A stretch of DNA of 64,000 nt from Avrilella dinanensis (GCF_002807015.1 NZ_NIPO01000001.1:308962-372961); one strand, 5' to 3'. Counted from the first letter of the stretch, positions 17,319 through 25,776 are shown. Notes: a model not told the origin generated them from the sequence alone. Program-made: numbers and translations.

Positions 17319-18199
17319 TTGTTCCACAACAAGAATCGTTTAATCAGCAGATTGACTTTGAAAATCCTTACAAAATCGAACTTTACATCAAAAGGGAAGA
17401 TGTGTTGCACGATGAAATTTCGGGCAATAAATTCCGCAAGCTCAAATATAATCTGGAAGAAGCCAAACGCTTGGGATATACCAAATTACTGACTTTTGGT
17501 GGTGCATATTCCAATCACATTGCGGCAGTTGCAGCTGCAGGACGAGATTATGGCTTTGAAACTATAGGCATTATTCGCGGGGAAGAACTGGCGGATAAGT
17601 TTTTGGAAAATCCTACCTTAAAAAAAGCTTTTGAAAATGGAATGCAGTTTGAATTTGTGACCCGAACACAATACCGCGATAAAAACAATCCGCAGTTTTT
17701 AGCGTTTTTGCAACAGCAATTTGGCGATTTTTACTTCATTCCCGAAGGCGGAACCAATGAATTTGCTGTAAAAGGCTGCGAAGAAATCCTGACCGAAGAA
17801 GACAAAATGTTTGATTTTATTTGTTGTGCCGTTGGAACAGGCGGAACCATTTCGGGGATTATCAACAGTTTGCAACCACATCAAAAAGCATTGGGCTTTC
17901 CTGCATTGAAAGGCGATTTTTTAAAGGAAGACATTAAAAAATATACAAAAAACGACCATTGGGATTTGATAACTGATTATCATTTTGGAGGTTATGCAAA
18001 AATAAATGAGGAGTTGAAGCGGTTTATGCATTTGTTTGAACAAAAATATTCCATACCGTTAGAACCGATTTATACCGGGAAAATGCTTTTCGGCATAATG
18101 GATTTAATAAACAACGGTTTTTTTCCGGAAAAAAGCAAGATTCTGGTCATTCACACCGGAGGTTTACAAGGTTTGAAGTCGGGGATTGCTGGCGAATGA
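17315..18199 (+). CDS. PLP-dependent ACC deaminase/D-cysteine desulfhydrase family enzyme
   Basis: The 294-residue protein belongs to the TrpB-like fold-type II PLP enzymes. The PLP lysine is in EISGNKFRKLKYN (about residues 34-46), followed by LLTFGGAYSNHIAAVA and the phosphate-binding loop GTGGTISGI near residue 175, with FIPEGGTNEFAVKGC between them. Members deaminate 1-aminocyclopropane-1-carboxylate or desulfurate D-cysteine; for Bacteroidota the latter is the likelier role. It is shorter than classic ACC deaminases (about 340). Translationally coupled to the gene upstream. Confidence 0.85.
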   Translation: MIVPQQESFNQQIDFENPYKIELYIKREDVLHDEISGNKFRKLKYNLEEAKRLGYTKLLTFGGAYSNHIAAVAAAGRDYGFETIGIIRGEELADKFLENPTLKKAFENGMQFEFVTRTQYRDKNNPQFLAFLQQQFGDFYFIPEGGTNEFAVKGCEEILTEEDKMFDFICCAVGTGGTISGIINSLQPHQKALGFPALKGDFLKEDIKKYTKNDHWDLITDYHFGGYAKINEELKRFMHLFEQKYSIPLEPIYTGKMLFGIMDLINNGFFPEKSKILVIHTGGLQGLKSGIAGE

Positions 18200-18216
18200 T
18201 TTTTTCTCTTTTGTAA

Positions 18217-18753
18217 TTATTGTTTTTTCATAACCTTTTCGAAGGTATTCATGTTGCGGGAAGTAAAGGTGTCTTTCAGAGCTTTTCGACTGAGTATTTT
18301 TCCGAATTCGGAATCGAGTGTATTTCCTTTTGCAACTTTCCAATAAAAATTATTTTCTACTATTTTGGCTTCTTCATCTTTTGCTTTCTTCCCCTTTTCA
18401 AACTCGGTCATTAGTGTTTTTTCAATGCCGGAAATTCCAACGAAGCCGTAAATGTGAAATTCGGAATGTGCTTCAAAAGGATTGTTTTTGCAGATTATCT
18501 CTATTTCATTTTTATCTTTCAGAAAAAGAAAAGCTTCATAATTAAAATGTTCTGACATGGCTTTTTCCAGCACTGTTTTTAATTCATCTTTATTTTTATC
18601 AGACAAAAAAAGAATGTTTCCCGATGCCAAAACGAACGATACATCTTTCATTCCTGCTTTTTCAAACACGACACAAACTTCTGCCATTTTCATTGTTGTT
18701 CCTTTTACGTTTACACCACGCAAAAAAGCACAAAATTGGGTGTGTTTTTTCAT
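18217..18753 (-). CDS. DUF1697 protein
   Basis: This 178-residue cytoplasmic protein matches DUF1697: QFCAFLRGVNVKGTTMKMAEV at the N-terminus, with the conserved LRGVNV motif, then FVLASGNILFLSDK, and a C-terminal SRKALKDTFTSRNMNTFEKV. The function is unknown. It follows hemL on the reverse strand after 9 bases and is probably co-transcribed with it; the gene on its other side is convergent. Confidence 0.85.
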   Translation of the reverse strand: MKKHTQFCAFLRGVNVKGTTMKMAEVCVVFEKAGMKDVSFVLASGNILFLSDKNKDELKTVLEKAMSEHFNYEAFLFLKDKNEIEIICKNNPFEAHSEFHIYGFVGISGIEKTLMTEFEKGKKAKDEEAKIVENNFYWKVAKGNTLDSEFGKILSRKALKDTFTSRNMNTFEKVMKKQ

Positions 18754-18762
18754 TTCTATTAT

Positions 18763-20049
18763 CTAAAATTCCGAAGTTATCTTATCCACTTTCGCAATCG
18801 TAAAATCCAAATCTTCATACGAAAGAGCATCGGTTATAAACCACGTTTCATACGAAGACGGAGCGATATAAATTCCTTCTTTCAGTAATCCGTGAAAGAA
18901 ATCCTTGAATCTTTGTGTATCTCCGTAACCGGCAGTTTTGAAATCGTAAATCTCACGATTGTCAAAGAAAACCGAAATCATCGATCCTACTCGATTTATC
19001 GTAAAATCAATATTATTTTTGGTCAAAACGTCTCTCATTCCCTTTTCGAGATAGGCAGTTTTTTCTTCTAAACGATTAAATAGTTCTACATCGTTGTTGA
19101 TTGCTTGTAACATTGCTAAACCAGCTGCCATTGCCAACGGATTTCCAGACAAAGTACCAGCTTGGTAAACAGGACCAACCGGAGCTAAATAATCCATAAT
19201 TTCGTTGCGTGCGGCAAAAGCACCAACCGGCAATCCGCCGCCAATTACTTTCCCAAAACAAACGATATCGGCTTTTATTCCGAACAGTTCTTGTGCACCG
19301 CCTTTTGCCAAACGGAAACCAGTCATTACTTCATCAAAAATTAATAAAGCACCATTCGCATCACACAATTCACGTAGTTCTTGTAAGAAATTATTTACCG
19401 GAGGCACACACCCCATATTTCCGGCAACGGGCTCAATAATGATACAGGCAATTTCATTTTTATTCGCTTCGAATAATGCTTTTACCGAATCAATATTATT
19501 GAAATCTGCCAACAAAGTGTCTTGAGCTGTTCCTTTGGTCACACCCGGACTTGAAGGCACGCCAAAAGTAGATAATCCACTACCTGCAGCAATCAAAAAC
19601 GAATCGGAATGTCCGTGATAACAACCACGGAATTTGATGATTTTCTCCCGACCGGTAAACCCTCTTGCCAAACGAACGGCACTCATACAAGCCTCTGTTC
19701 CTGAATTTACAAAACGGATTTTATCAATATTGGGCACCATAGAAACGGCTAATTTTGCAATTTCAGTTTCAATTTCAGTTGGTGTTCCAAACGATGTTCC
19801 CTTCTTGGTTTTTTCGATAACGGCATCAACAACTGGTTGAAAAGCATGACCTAAAAGCATCGGTCCCCACGAGTTGATGTAGTCGATATATTTTCTTCCG
19901 TCTTCGTCATACAAATAAGCTCCTTTGGCTTCTTTAACGAAAATAGGCGTTCCGCCCACCGATTTAAATGCACGAACGGGTGAATTAACCCCGCCCGGTA
20001 TGTAATTTTGTGTTTCAACGAACAGTTCGCTGCTTCTTTGGTAAATCAT
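18763..20049 (-). CDS. hemL: Glutamate-1-semialdehyde 2,1-aminomutase
   Basis: This 428-residue PLP enzyme makes 5-aminolevulinate in the C5 tetrapyrrole pathway. Visible are [15 protein letters not shown] at the N-terminus, [18 protein letters not shown], the PLP-facing [11 protein letters not shown] with the Asp, and the Schiff-base Lys in [17 protein letters not shown] (about 267). Length is normal. The first 18 codons exist a second time at 20669-20727, upstream of TA module 2, where the start codon has become ACG. Confidence 0.97.
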   Translation of the reverse strand: MIYQRSSELFVETQNYIPGGVNSPVRAFKSVGGTPIFVKEAKGAYLYDEDGRKYIDYINSWGPMLLGHAFQPVVDAVIEKTKKGTSFGTPTEIETEIAKLAVSMVPNIDKIRFVNSGTEACMSAVRLARGFTGREKIIKFRGCYHGHSDSFLIAAGSGLSTFGVPSSPGVTKGTAQDTLLADFNNIDSVKALFEANKNEIACIIIEPVAGNMGCVPPVNNFLQELRELCDANGALLIFDEVMTGFRLAKGGAQELFGIKADIVCFGKVIGGGLPVGAFAARNEIMDYLAPVGPVYQAGTLSGNPLAMAAGLAMLQAINNDVELFNRLEEKTAYLEKGMRDVLTKNNIDFTINRVGSMISVFFDNREIYDFKTAGYGDTQRFKDFFHGLLKEGIYIAPSSYETWFITDALSYEDLDFTIAKVDKITSEF

Positions 20050-20054
20050 TGTTT
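19996..20054 (-). repeat. Direct repeat flanking TA module 2, functional copy (hemL 5' end)
   Basis: These 59 bases cover the first 18 hemL codons plus 5 bases upstream. They are 55/59 identical to 20669-20727. The copies are separated by 614 bp that hold the TA pair. Confidence 0.9.
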
Positions 20055-20075
20055 GTATATGGTGTTTTAAGAATT

Positions 20076-20372
20076 TTATTTGATTTTAAGTAACTTAGGG
20101 TTTTGTCTTCCGTCTCGAATGGTTAAAATATGTAGTTCGTTATTTTTTATTTCGTAATACAACAGATAATCCTTTATGATTTTTACTTTTACATTGATTA
20201 CATCTGTGTCTTTACCAATCATTGGAAATTTACCCAAAACAGTTACCTCTTCTTTTATCAAGGCGTTCAGTTTTAAGCTATAAATTTTTGATTTATTTCG
20301 ATTAATCCAATATTGTAAAATTTCTGTACGTTCATTAATTGCTTGTTCTGACCAAATTATTTTTTTAACCAT
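20076..20372 (-). CDS. RelE/ParE-family toxin
   Basis: This 98-residue basic protein begins [19 protein letters not shown] and has the ParE/RelE core: [17 protein letters not shown] in the middle and [14 protein letters not shown] at the C-terminus. It overlaps the antitoxin gene by 16 bases. It resembles the toxin at 16673 in fold signature (IKW/IIW start, D-x-RQNP end), but the sequences are otherwise distant. It lies just upstream of hemL in the same orientation, within the repeat-bracketed cassette. Confidence 0.85.
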   Translation of the reverse strand: MVKKIIWSEQAINERTEILQYWINRNKSKIYSLKLNALIKEEVTVLGKFPMIGKDTDVINVKVKIIKDYLLYYEIKNNELHILTIRDGRQNPKLLKIK

Positions 20373-20593
20373 TTCTCAATTTGATTTTCAGCTTCATCGT
20401 GGGTTAAAAAAGCTCCTTTTTCTATTTGACTTTGAGCATCTGCAATCGCATCTTTTTCTTCATTTGAAGTTTCAAATACGGAAATGTCAGACTGAAATTC
20501 AAGAAACCTCAACATTTCTTTTAGTCTGAATTCATCTGTTATTTTTGCAATTCGGCTAATCAAATCTTTTTTTATGTCGGCTGTTGTATCCAT
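20357..20593 (-). CDS. Type II antitoxin (partner of the RelE/ParE toxin)
   Basis: This 78-residue acidic protein begins MDTTADIKKDLISRIAKITDEFRL and is followed, with a 16-base overlap, by the toxin gene. The helical N-terminus and charged C-terminal tail ([17 protein letters not shown]) resemble those of the antitoxin at 16415 (MDIQATKLELIKRLL and a tail ending REIETW), pointing to the same broad family. A -7 box lies 33 bases upstream, and a terminator lies before that, so the pair has its own promoter. Confidence 0.75.
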   Translation of the reverse strand: MDTTADIKKDLISRIAKITDEFRLKEMLRFLEFQSDISVFETSNEEKDAIADAQSQIEKGAFLTHDEAENQIEKWLKK

Positions 20594-20625
20594 AGCTTGT
20601 TTTTTTTCGGCTAAAGTGTTTTATA

Positions 20626-20633
20626 CAAAGTTA
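20626..20633 (-). promoter_or_regulatory. -7 box TAACTTTG of TA module 2
   Basis: On the reverse strand this is an exact TAnnTTTG match 33 bases before the antitoxin ATG. It lies inside the cassette, downstream of the hairpin at 20656-20671, so the TA pair can be expressed independently of the gene upstream. Confidence 0.5.
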
Positions 20634-20640
20634 ATGATTT

Positions 20641-20671
20641 TTTAGAAAAGAAAAACCGAGGATTAGCTCGG
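20641..20671 (-). terminator. Hairpin terminator at the entry side of TA cassette 2
   Basis: On the reverse strand CCGAG and CTCGG pair around a 6-base loop, followed by TTTTTCTTTTC. It overlaps the end of the duplicated hemL stub and precedes the antitoxin promoter, so it would stop read-through from the LprI-like gene. Confidence 0.6.
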
Positions 20672-20727
20672 TATATAATTTTGTGCTTCAACGAATAGTT
20701 CGCTGCTTCTTTGGTAAATCGTTGTTT
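20669..20727 (-). pseudogene. 5' stub of hemL upstream of TA module 2
   Basis: This fragment reads as the first 18 codons of hemL, with ACG in place of ATG. The other changes are two silent ones and one Thr-to-Ala change. It is 55/59 identical to 19996-20054. It begins only 2 bases after the stop of the LprI-like gene, so it probably marks the original position of the hemL start before the TA module came in. Confidence 0.8.
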
Positions 20728-20729
20728 TT

Positions 20730-21149
20730 TTAGTTGTCAATAGTCAAATTAGCTATATAGCTTTCAAGATCAATAGTTCTTTGTCTTGTTAAATCAAGCT
20801 TTGTTTGGGCTAAAACAGGAATCCACATTGTTCCTTGCATATCAGAATAAATCTGGATTGAAAATTCAATTTCCTTATCTCTGTATTCAATCCACTTTCT
20901 TTGAGCGATTTTCAATTTTTCTTTTTGCTCAACTGTCAAAAGGCTTAATAATTTTTTATAAGTCTTGTTTAATTCAATATCCCACTTTGTTGTTGCAGTA
21001 TTTACACAATCTACCATTCCTTTAGTTGTGTAATTTTCTTTTAAACTAAGGCAGTCTTGTAACTCTTTATCAATTTGATGAATATTGTTAGTCTGTCCAT
21101 AAATCATTACAGAAAAAACAGTCATAATTATTGTAAATAATTTTTTCAT
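20730..21149 (-). CDS. LprI/DUF1311-type secreted protein
   Basis: This 139-residue protein has a Sec signal peptide (MKKLFTIIMTVFSVMIYGQ). The mature part follows the DUF1311 pattern of lysozyme inhibitor LprI proteins: CVNTATTKWDIELNKTYKKLL, then EKLKIAQRKWIEYRDKEIEF with the conserved Q-R-x-W-x-x-Y-R. Members are periplasmic or cell-surface, and one (mycobacterial LprI) inhibits lysozyme. Whether this one does is not known. It lies directly after the glucosaminidase gene on the same strand (14-base gap), which makes a role near peptidoglycan plausible. Confidence 0.8.
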   Translation of the reverse strand: MKKLFTIIMTVFSVMIYGQTNNIHQIDKELQDCLSLKENYTTKGMVDCVNTATTKWDIELNKTYKKLLSLLTVEQKEKLKIAQRKWIEYRDKEIEFSIQIYSDMQGTMWIPVLAQTKLDLTRQRTIDLESYIANLTIDN

Positions 21150-21163
21150 AAGACAAATTCAAA

Positions 21164-22003
21164 TCACTTCACTCTCAAATTCTGTCCAATCGAAATCGTA
21201 TTGTCCGACAAATTATTCAATCTTTTGAGTTCATTAACCGTAGAATTATATTTTTGTGAAATTCCATACAGCGTGTCACCTCTTTGGACGGTGTAATAAT
21301 CTGTAATTAATTTCGTTGTTGTTGTGGGTTGAATTTTTTTATAGTCGCTGCCCAAAGCCTCTTTGTCTAACTCATATAATTCATACCGTTCAATAATCGA
21401 AATCAATTTTTCGGCATATTTCGGGTCGGTGGCATATCCAGCCTGTTTCAGTCCTTTTGCCCAACCTACATAATCTGACGGATCTAATGTGAACAGTTTT
21501 TTATAATAAGGTCTGTAGGCAAGAAACTCAGAATGGTCTTTGAAAGAATCTTCGGTTGAATCGTACATTCTAAAGCACTCATCAGGAGCGTCGTCGGTGT
21601 GGCGAACCGATTTTCCTGTCCACGTATTTTTACATTTGATGCCAAAATGGTTGTGTGCCTCGCGTGCGAGCCTGCCGTTTCCGGAACCGGACTCCAGAAT
21701 TGCCTGAGCCATTTTGATACTTGCCGGAATTTTGTATTCTCGCATATTATCAATAGCCAAATCCTTGTACATGTCGATATATTCTTCTACTGAGTTTCGG
21801 GAAACATTTACTTTGGAGGTTGCCTCCAGCGTTTCTGTTTCTTCCTTGGCGACGATTTTCAGTTCTTCTCTGGGATATTCGTGTTCCGTTTGCTGAACGG
21901 TTTTCGGGTAATGTTCTGCTATTTTTTGCTTGGTTTTGGCATCACGACTTGCTCCGCAAGATGCCAGCAATATCACAACGAATAATCCAATTATTTTTTT
22001 CAT
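21164..22003 (-). CDS. Glucosaminidase-LysM peptidoglycan hydrolase, lipoprotein
   Basis: This 279-residue protein starts with a lipoprotein signal (MKKIIGLFVVILLASC, Cys at about 16). A glucosaminidase (LytG/FlgJ-like) domain occupies about residues 75-215: ASIKMAQAILESGSGNG includes the likely catalytic Glu, followed by NHFGIKC and YRPYYKKLF. A LysM domain follows at the C-terminus (YYTVQRGDTLYGISQKYNS). It should cut glycan strands in the periplasm, from a membrane anchor. It is divergent from the EnvC-like gene, another cell-wall gene. Confidence 0.9.
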   Translation of the reverse strand: MKKIIGLFVVILLASCGASRDAKTKQKIAEHYPKTVQQTEHEYPREELKIVAKEETETLEATSKVNVSRNSVEEYIDMYKDLAIDNMREYKIPASIKMAQAILESGSGNGRLAREAHNHFGIKCKNTWTGKSVRHTDDAPDECFRMYDSTEDSFKDHSEFLAYRPYYKKLFTLDPSDYVGWAKGLKQAGYATDPKYAEKLISIIERYELYELDKEALGSDYKKIQPTTTTKLITDYYTVQRGDTLYGISQKYNSTVNELKRLNNLSDNTISIGQNLRVK

Positions 22004-22146
22004 TGAAGCTTGTTTTTCTGTGCCTTACCAACAGGCATTCAAAGGTATGAAATATTTTATATTAAATTAAAATTATTCCCGTTTGGATAAATCCTTTTCG
22101 ATTAAAAAGTTTATGATATGTCAATAGCCATTTGGTAAAAATTAAT

Positions 22147-22154
22147 TAATTTTG
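22147..22154 (+). promoter_or_regulatory. -7 box TAATTTTG before the EnvC-like gene
   Basis: An exact TAnnTTTG match lies 16 bases before the ATG at 22171. There is no well-spaced -33 TTTG. Confidence 0.35.
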
Positions 22155-22170
22155 AACAAAATTCATTCTG

Positions 22171-23406
22171 ATGCAACGAATTATATTATTCATCACCTTA
22201 CTGCTTTCGGTTTCTCTGTATGCCCAACAAGATTATGAGGCTCAACAGAAAAAATTAGAAAGTCAGAAAGCATCGATACTCAAAGAAATTAAACAATTTC
22301 AATCAATGCTTTCCTCCGAAAAGAGGAAAGAACGTGATATTCTGAGCGAAATAACCGAAAGTAACCGCAAAATCAGCCTGACCAATCAGCTGATTAGTAC
22401 CTATAAAAAAGAATTGCGTGTGTTGGCTGATGATATTTACACCAAAACACTTGAATCCAACAAACTCAAAAGAGAACTTGCTGTACTCAAAGAGGATTAC
22501 GCTAAAACCATACGCACCTCATACAAAACCCGTTCCGAGCAAAGCAAAATATTATTTGTACTTTCTTCAGACAGTTTTTTGCAGGCATATAAACGTATGC
22601 AGTATATCAAACAATATGCGAAATACAGAAAATCGCAAGGCGAGGAAATCCGAAAGAAATCGGAAGATTTAGAGAAAATCATGCAAAAGCTCGAAGTACA
22701 GAAACAAAAGCAACAAGCCGCTCTGGCAGAGCAACAAAAGGAAATTACCGCTCTTCAACAAGAAAAAAACAAACAAAACGAACTGATGAGTCTGGTGCGA
22801 AAAGACCAGAAAAAATATACCTCGCAAATCAATAAAAAACAACAAGAAAGCAGAAAAATCGACCAGCAGATTAAGGTGCTGATACAAAAAGCAATCGAAG
22901 AAGCCAACCGCAAAGCTCGCGAGAAAGAAGGCGGAAGTTCGACCGAAAAAGTCAGTTCAGGAAAATTTGCGATGACACCGGCAGAAAAAGCCTTGGCGGC
23001 AAGTTTTAGCAATAACCGCGGACGACTGCCGTGGCCGGTAGAACGAGGGTATATTTCCGGACGTTATGGAAGCCAGCCGCACCCGTCTGTGCCAAATATT
23101 ACCATTGAAAATCATGGAGTGGACATCACTACCGAAAATCAGGCGACTGTTCGGGCAGTATTTGAAGGCGAAGTAACCGAAATTCAGGTTTTAGCAGGAA
23201 CGAGAGTCGTTTTCGTTCGTCACGGAGATTATATTTCTGTGTATCAAAACCTAAGCAGCGTGTCTGTGAAACAAGGGCAAAAGGTGTCCACCAAACAAAC
23301 CATTGGTACAGTTGCCCAAAACAGGGAGGGGCAGTCTGTACTTAAATTTTACCTGACGCAAAATAATCAATTTCAAAACCCGCAGTCTTGGCTGAGCGGA
23401 AAATAA
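22171..23406 (+). CDS. EnvC-like murein hydrolase activator (coiled coil plus degenerate LytM)
   Basis: This 411-residue secreted protein has a signal peptide ending in YAQ. About residues 20-250 form a long Gln/Lys/Glu-rich coiled coil, and the C-terminal ~125 residues form an M23/LytM domain. The zinc site appears incomplete: NHGVDI is kept, but the usual HxH strand is LKFYL. This is the hallmark of EnvC/NlpD activators, which switch on amidases at the division septum without cleaving by themselves. The next gene starts 8 bases downstream but is metabolically unrelated. Confidence 0.85.
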   Translation: MQRIILFITLLLSVSLYAQQDYEAQQKKLESQKASILKEIKQFQSMLSSEKRKERDILSEITESNRKISLTNQLISTYKKELRVLADDIYTKTLESNKLKRELAVLKEDYAKTIRTSYKTRSEQSKILFVLSSDSFLQAYKRMQYIKQYAKYRKSQGEEIRKKSEDLEKIMQKLEVQKQKQQAALAEQQKEITALQQEKNKQNELMSLVRKDQKKYTSQINKKQQESRKIDQQIKVLIQKAIEEANRKAREKEGGSSTEKVSSGKFAMTPAEKALAASFSNNRGRLPWPVERGYISGRYGSQPHPSVPNITIENHGVDITTENQATVRAVFEGEVTEIQVLAGTRVVFVRHGDYISVYQNLSSVSVKQGQKVSTKQTIGTVAQNREGQSVLKFYLTQNNQFQNPQSWLSGK

Positions 23407-23414
23407 AATGAATT

Positions 23415-23951
23415 ATGGAAACATTAAAAGCCCCTTTTAATCTCCGGCAATGGATTGACGAAAACAGAGATTTACTGAAACCGCCTGTCGGAAACAAGAA
23501 CATTTACAAACACGAATCTGACGATTTCATCGTGATGGTTGTCGGCGGACCTAATGCCAGAAAGGACTATCACTATAACGAAACCGACGAGTTTTTCTAC
23601 CAGTTGGAAGGCGACATACAAATCGCGTTGCAGGTAGATGGGAAAAAACGTATAGTAGAACTCCATGAAGGAGATGTTTTCTTAGTCCCCGCAGGCACGC
23701 CACATTCACCGATGAGGTCTGCCGGTTCGGTAGGACTGGTGGTGGAAATCAAAAACAAGCCAGGCAAAAAAGACGGATTATTGTGGTTTTGTGACCAGTG
23801 TAACCATAAACTGCATGAGGTTTATTTTACTTTGCATGATATTGAAAAAGATTTCCTGAACCATTTTAGAGATTTTTATCATTCGGAAGAATTAAGAACT
23901 TGTTCCTCATGTGGGACAATCATGCCAACAGACGAACGATTTGTAAAATAA
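23415..23951 (+). CDS. nbaC: 3-hydroxyanthranilate 3,4-dioxygenase
   Basis: This 178-residue cupin enzyme opens the ring of 3-hydroxyanthranilate in the kynurenine pathway, giving the precursor of quinolinate and NAD. The start MKAPFNLRQW-like region (METLKAPFNLRQWIDENR) is typical. Iron ligands are in DYHYNETDEFFYQLEGD (His, Glu) and GTPHSPMR (His). The C-terminal rubredoxin-like site has two Cys pairs, CDQC and CSSC, as in the bacterial and fungal form. It follows the EnvC-like gene after 8 bases. Confidence 0.93.
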   Translation: METLKAPFNLRQWIDENRDLLKPPVGNKNIYKHESDDFIVMVVGGPNARKDYHYNETDEFFYQLEGDIQIALQVDGKKRIVELHEGDVFLVPAGTPHSPMRSAGSVGLVVEIKNKPGKKDGLLWFCDQCNHKLHEVYFTLHDIEKDFLNHFRDFYHSEELRTCSSCGTIMPTDERFVK

Positions 23952-23969
23952 TCTTCGGATAGAAAAGGC

Positions 23970-23977
23970 TATATTTG
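23970..23977 (+). promoter_or_regulatory. -7 box TATATTTG before the ALDH gene
   Basis: An exact TAnnTTTG match 30 bases before the ALDH start suggests the gene has its own promoter in addition to read-through. Confidence 0.4.
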
Positions 23978-24007
23978 TAGAAATTAAACACACTAAACAA
24001 TAAATTA

Positions 24008-25543
24008 ATGGACAACTTTGGAATAAAAGATGCCTTGAATCAGCTGGGCATTAAAGAACTCAACGAAGGAACATCAACAGGAAGTCAATGGTTCGCTAAT
24101 GGCGACATCATCGAATCTTATTCGCCGGTAAACGGGGAATTGATTGGTAAAGTAAAAACTTCCACCAAAGATGATTATGAAAAAGTAATGCAAAAAGCCA
24201 CAGAAGCTTTCAAATCATGGAGATTGGTTCCTGCACCGAAAAGAGGCGAAATCGTTCGTCAGGTAGGAGAGGCTCTGAGAGAGAAAAAAGATGCTCTGGG
24301 TAAATTAGTTTCTTACGAAATGGGAAAAAGCTTTCAGGAAGGCTTGGGAGAAGTACAGGAAATGATTGACATTTGTGACTATGCTGTCGGACTTTCTCGT
24401 CAGCTGTACGGATTCACGATGCATTCCGAAAGACCAATGCACAGAATGTATGACCAATACCACCCGTTAGGAGTCGTAGGGACGATTTCTGCCTTTAACT
24501 TTCCGGTAGCCGTATGGTCTTGGAATGCTGCGATTGCTTGGGTTTGTGGTGATGTTTGCGTATGGAAACCGAGCTCAAAAACACCGTTGTGTGCCGTAGC
24601 TTGTCAAAATATCATCACAGAAGTTTTTAGAAAAAATAATATTGACGAAGGCGTGAGCTGTATCGTAACCGGAAATGCTTGTGGAGATTTAATCAACAAC
24701 GACCACCGTATTCCGTTAGTATCTTTCACAGGCTCTACCCGCATCGGACGTCACGTGTCTAAAACCGTAGCAGAACGTTTCGGTAAAACAATTTTGGAAT
24801 TAGGCGGAAACAATGCAATTATCGTTTCAGAGCATGCTGATATCAACATGGTGTTGGTCGGAGCGGTTTTTGGAGCAGTGGGTACAGCCGGGCAAAGATG
24901 TACTTCGACGCGTCGCTTGATAATCCACGAAAGTATTTACGATAAAACCATTCAGGCATTGCAAAATGCTTATACACAGCTGAGTATTGGTAATCCACTT
25001 GATGCGTCTAACCACGTCGGGCCGCTTATCGACAAAGGAGCCGTTCAGGATTATTTGAATGCGATTGAAAAAGCCAAATCAGAAGGCGGAAAAGTAATCG
25101 TTGAAGGCGGTGTACTCGAAGGCGAAGGTTATGAAAGCGGGTGCTATGTAAAACCTTGCGTTATCGAAGCTGAAAACAGTTATGAAATCGTACAGGCAGA
25201 AACGTTTGCACCAGTTTTATACGTAATGAAATACAGCACTATTGAAGAAGCTATTGATATGCAAAACAATGTTCCGCAAGGCTTGTCTTCCTCTGTGTTT
25301 ACTACAAATATGCGCGAAGCTGAACTGTTCTTATCTCACGCTGGTTCTGATTGTGGTATTGCCAATGTGAATATCGGAACGTCTGGAGCGGAAATCGGTG
25401 GGGCGTTTGGTGGAGAGAAAGAAACCGGCGGTGGACGTGAATCCGGCTCAGACGCTTGGAAAGCGTATATGAGAAGACAAACAAACACCATCAACTACGG
25501 TAAAGAATTGCCGTTGGCACAAGGGATTAAGTTTGATTTTTAA
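24008..25543 (+). CDS. ALDH7-type aldehyde dehydrogenase (piperideine-6-carboxylate/aminoadipate semialdehyde)
   Basis: This NAD-dependent dehydrogenase has 511 residues. The N-terminal region (FGIKDALNQLGIKELNEG) and the overall length fit ALDH7, whose members oxidise alpha-aminoadipate semialdehyde in lysine breakdown. Catalytic elements: the Asn in ISAFNFPVAVW, the Glu in ILELGGNNAI and the Cys in GQRCTSTRR (about 300). Its position behind 3-hydroxyanthranilate dioxygenase leaves open a role in the same pathway, but the family assignment favours lysine catabolism. A strong terminator follows. Confidence 0.88.
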   Translation: MDNFGIKDALNQLGIKELNEGTSTGSQWFANGDIIESYSPVNGELIGKVKTSTKDDYEKVMQKATEAFKSWRLVPAPKRGEIVRQVGEALREKKDALGKLVSYEMGKSFQEGLGEVQEMIDICDYAVGLSRQLYGFTMHSERPMHRMYDQYHPLGVVGTISAFNFPVAVWSWNAAIAWVCGDVCVWKPSSKTPLCAVACQNIITEVFRKNNIDEGVSCIVTGNACGDLINNDHRIPLVSFTGSTRIGRHVSKTVAERFGKTILELGGNNAIIVSEHADINMVLVGAVFGAVGTAGQRCTSTRRLIIHESIYDKTIQALQNAYTQLSIGNPLDASNHVGPLIDKGAVQDYLNAIEKAKSEGGKVIVEGGVLEGEGYESGCYVKPCVIEAENSYEIVQAETFAPVLYVMKYSTIEEAIDMQNNVPQGLSSSVFTTNMREAELFLSHAGSDCGIANVNIGTSGAEIGGAFGGEKETGGGRESGSDAWKAYMRRQTNTINYGKELPLAQGIKFDF

Positions 25544-25565
25544 TTTGTTGGAGACCACAAAAACA

Positions 25566-25600
25566 AAAACAGCCAAACACATCGTTTGGCTGTTTTGTTG
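25566..25600 (+). terminator. Terminator after the ALDH gene
   Basis: A perfect 13-bp stem (AAAACAGCCAAAC with GTTTGGCTGTTTT) closes on a 5-base loop and runs into T-rich sequence. Confidence 0.85.
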
Positions 25601-25606
25601 TATTAA

Positions 25607-25766
25607 GAGCCTGTTTAAAATTTATCTAATAATTTGTTTATGTTTCTTTTTGGTCATAACTGCGTTAAATTTTAAAACGATAGCTCTGCTATCCTTTGAA
25701 AATTTGCCTTGTTCTGCCTCAAAAACAACCTATAAACATTTTTACAATACAAATTTAAACAGGCTC
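25607..25766. mobile_element. MITE-like element, full 160-bp copy
   Basis: The 160-bp element ends in inverted repeats (GAGCCTGTTTAAA and TTTAAACAGGCTC) and is flanked by TAA on both sides. A hairpin, GATAGC-TCT-GCTATC, lies in the middle (25679-25693). There is no ORF. The copy at 591-667 is an internally deleted relative. It lies between the ALDH terminator and the end of a convergent gene, a safe landing site. Confidence 0.75.
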
Positions 25767-25776
25767 TAAAATTATT

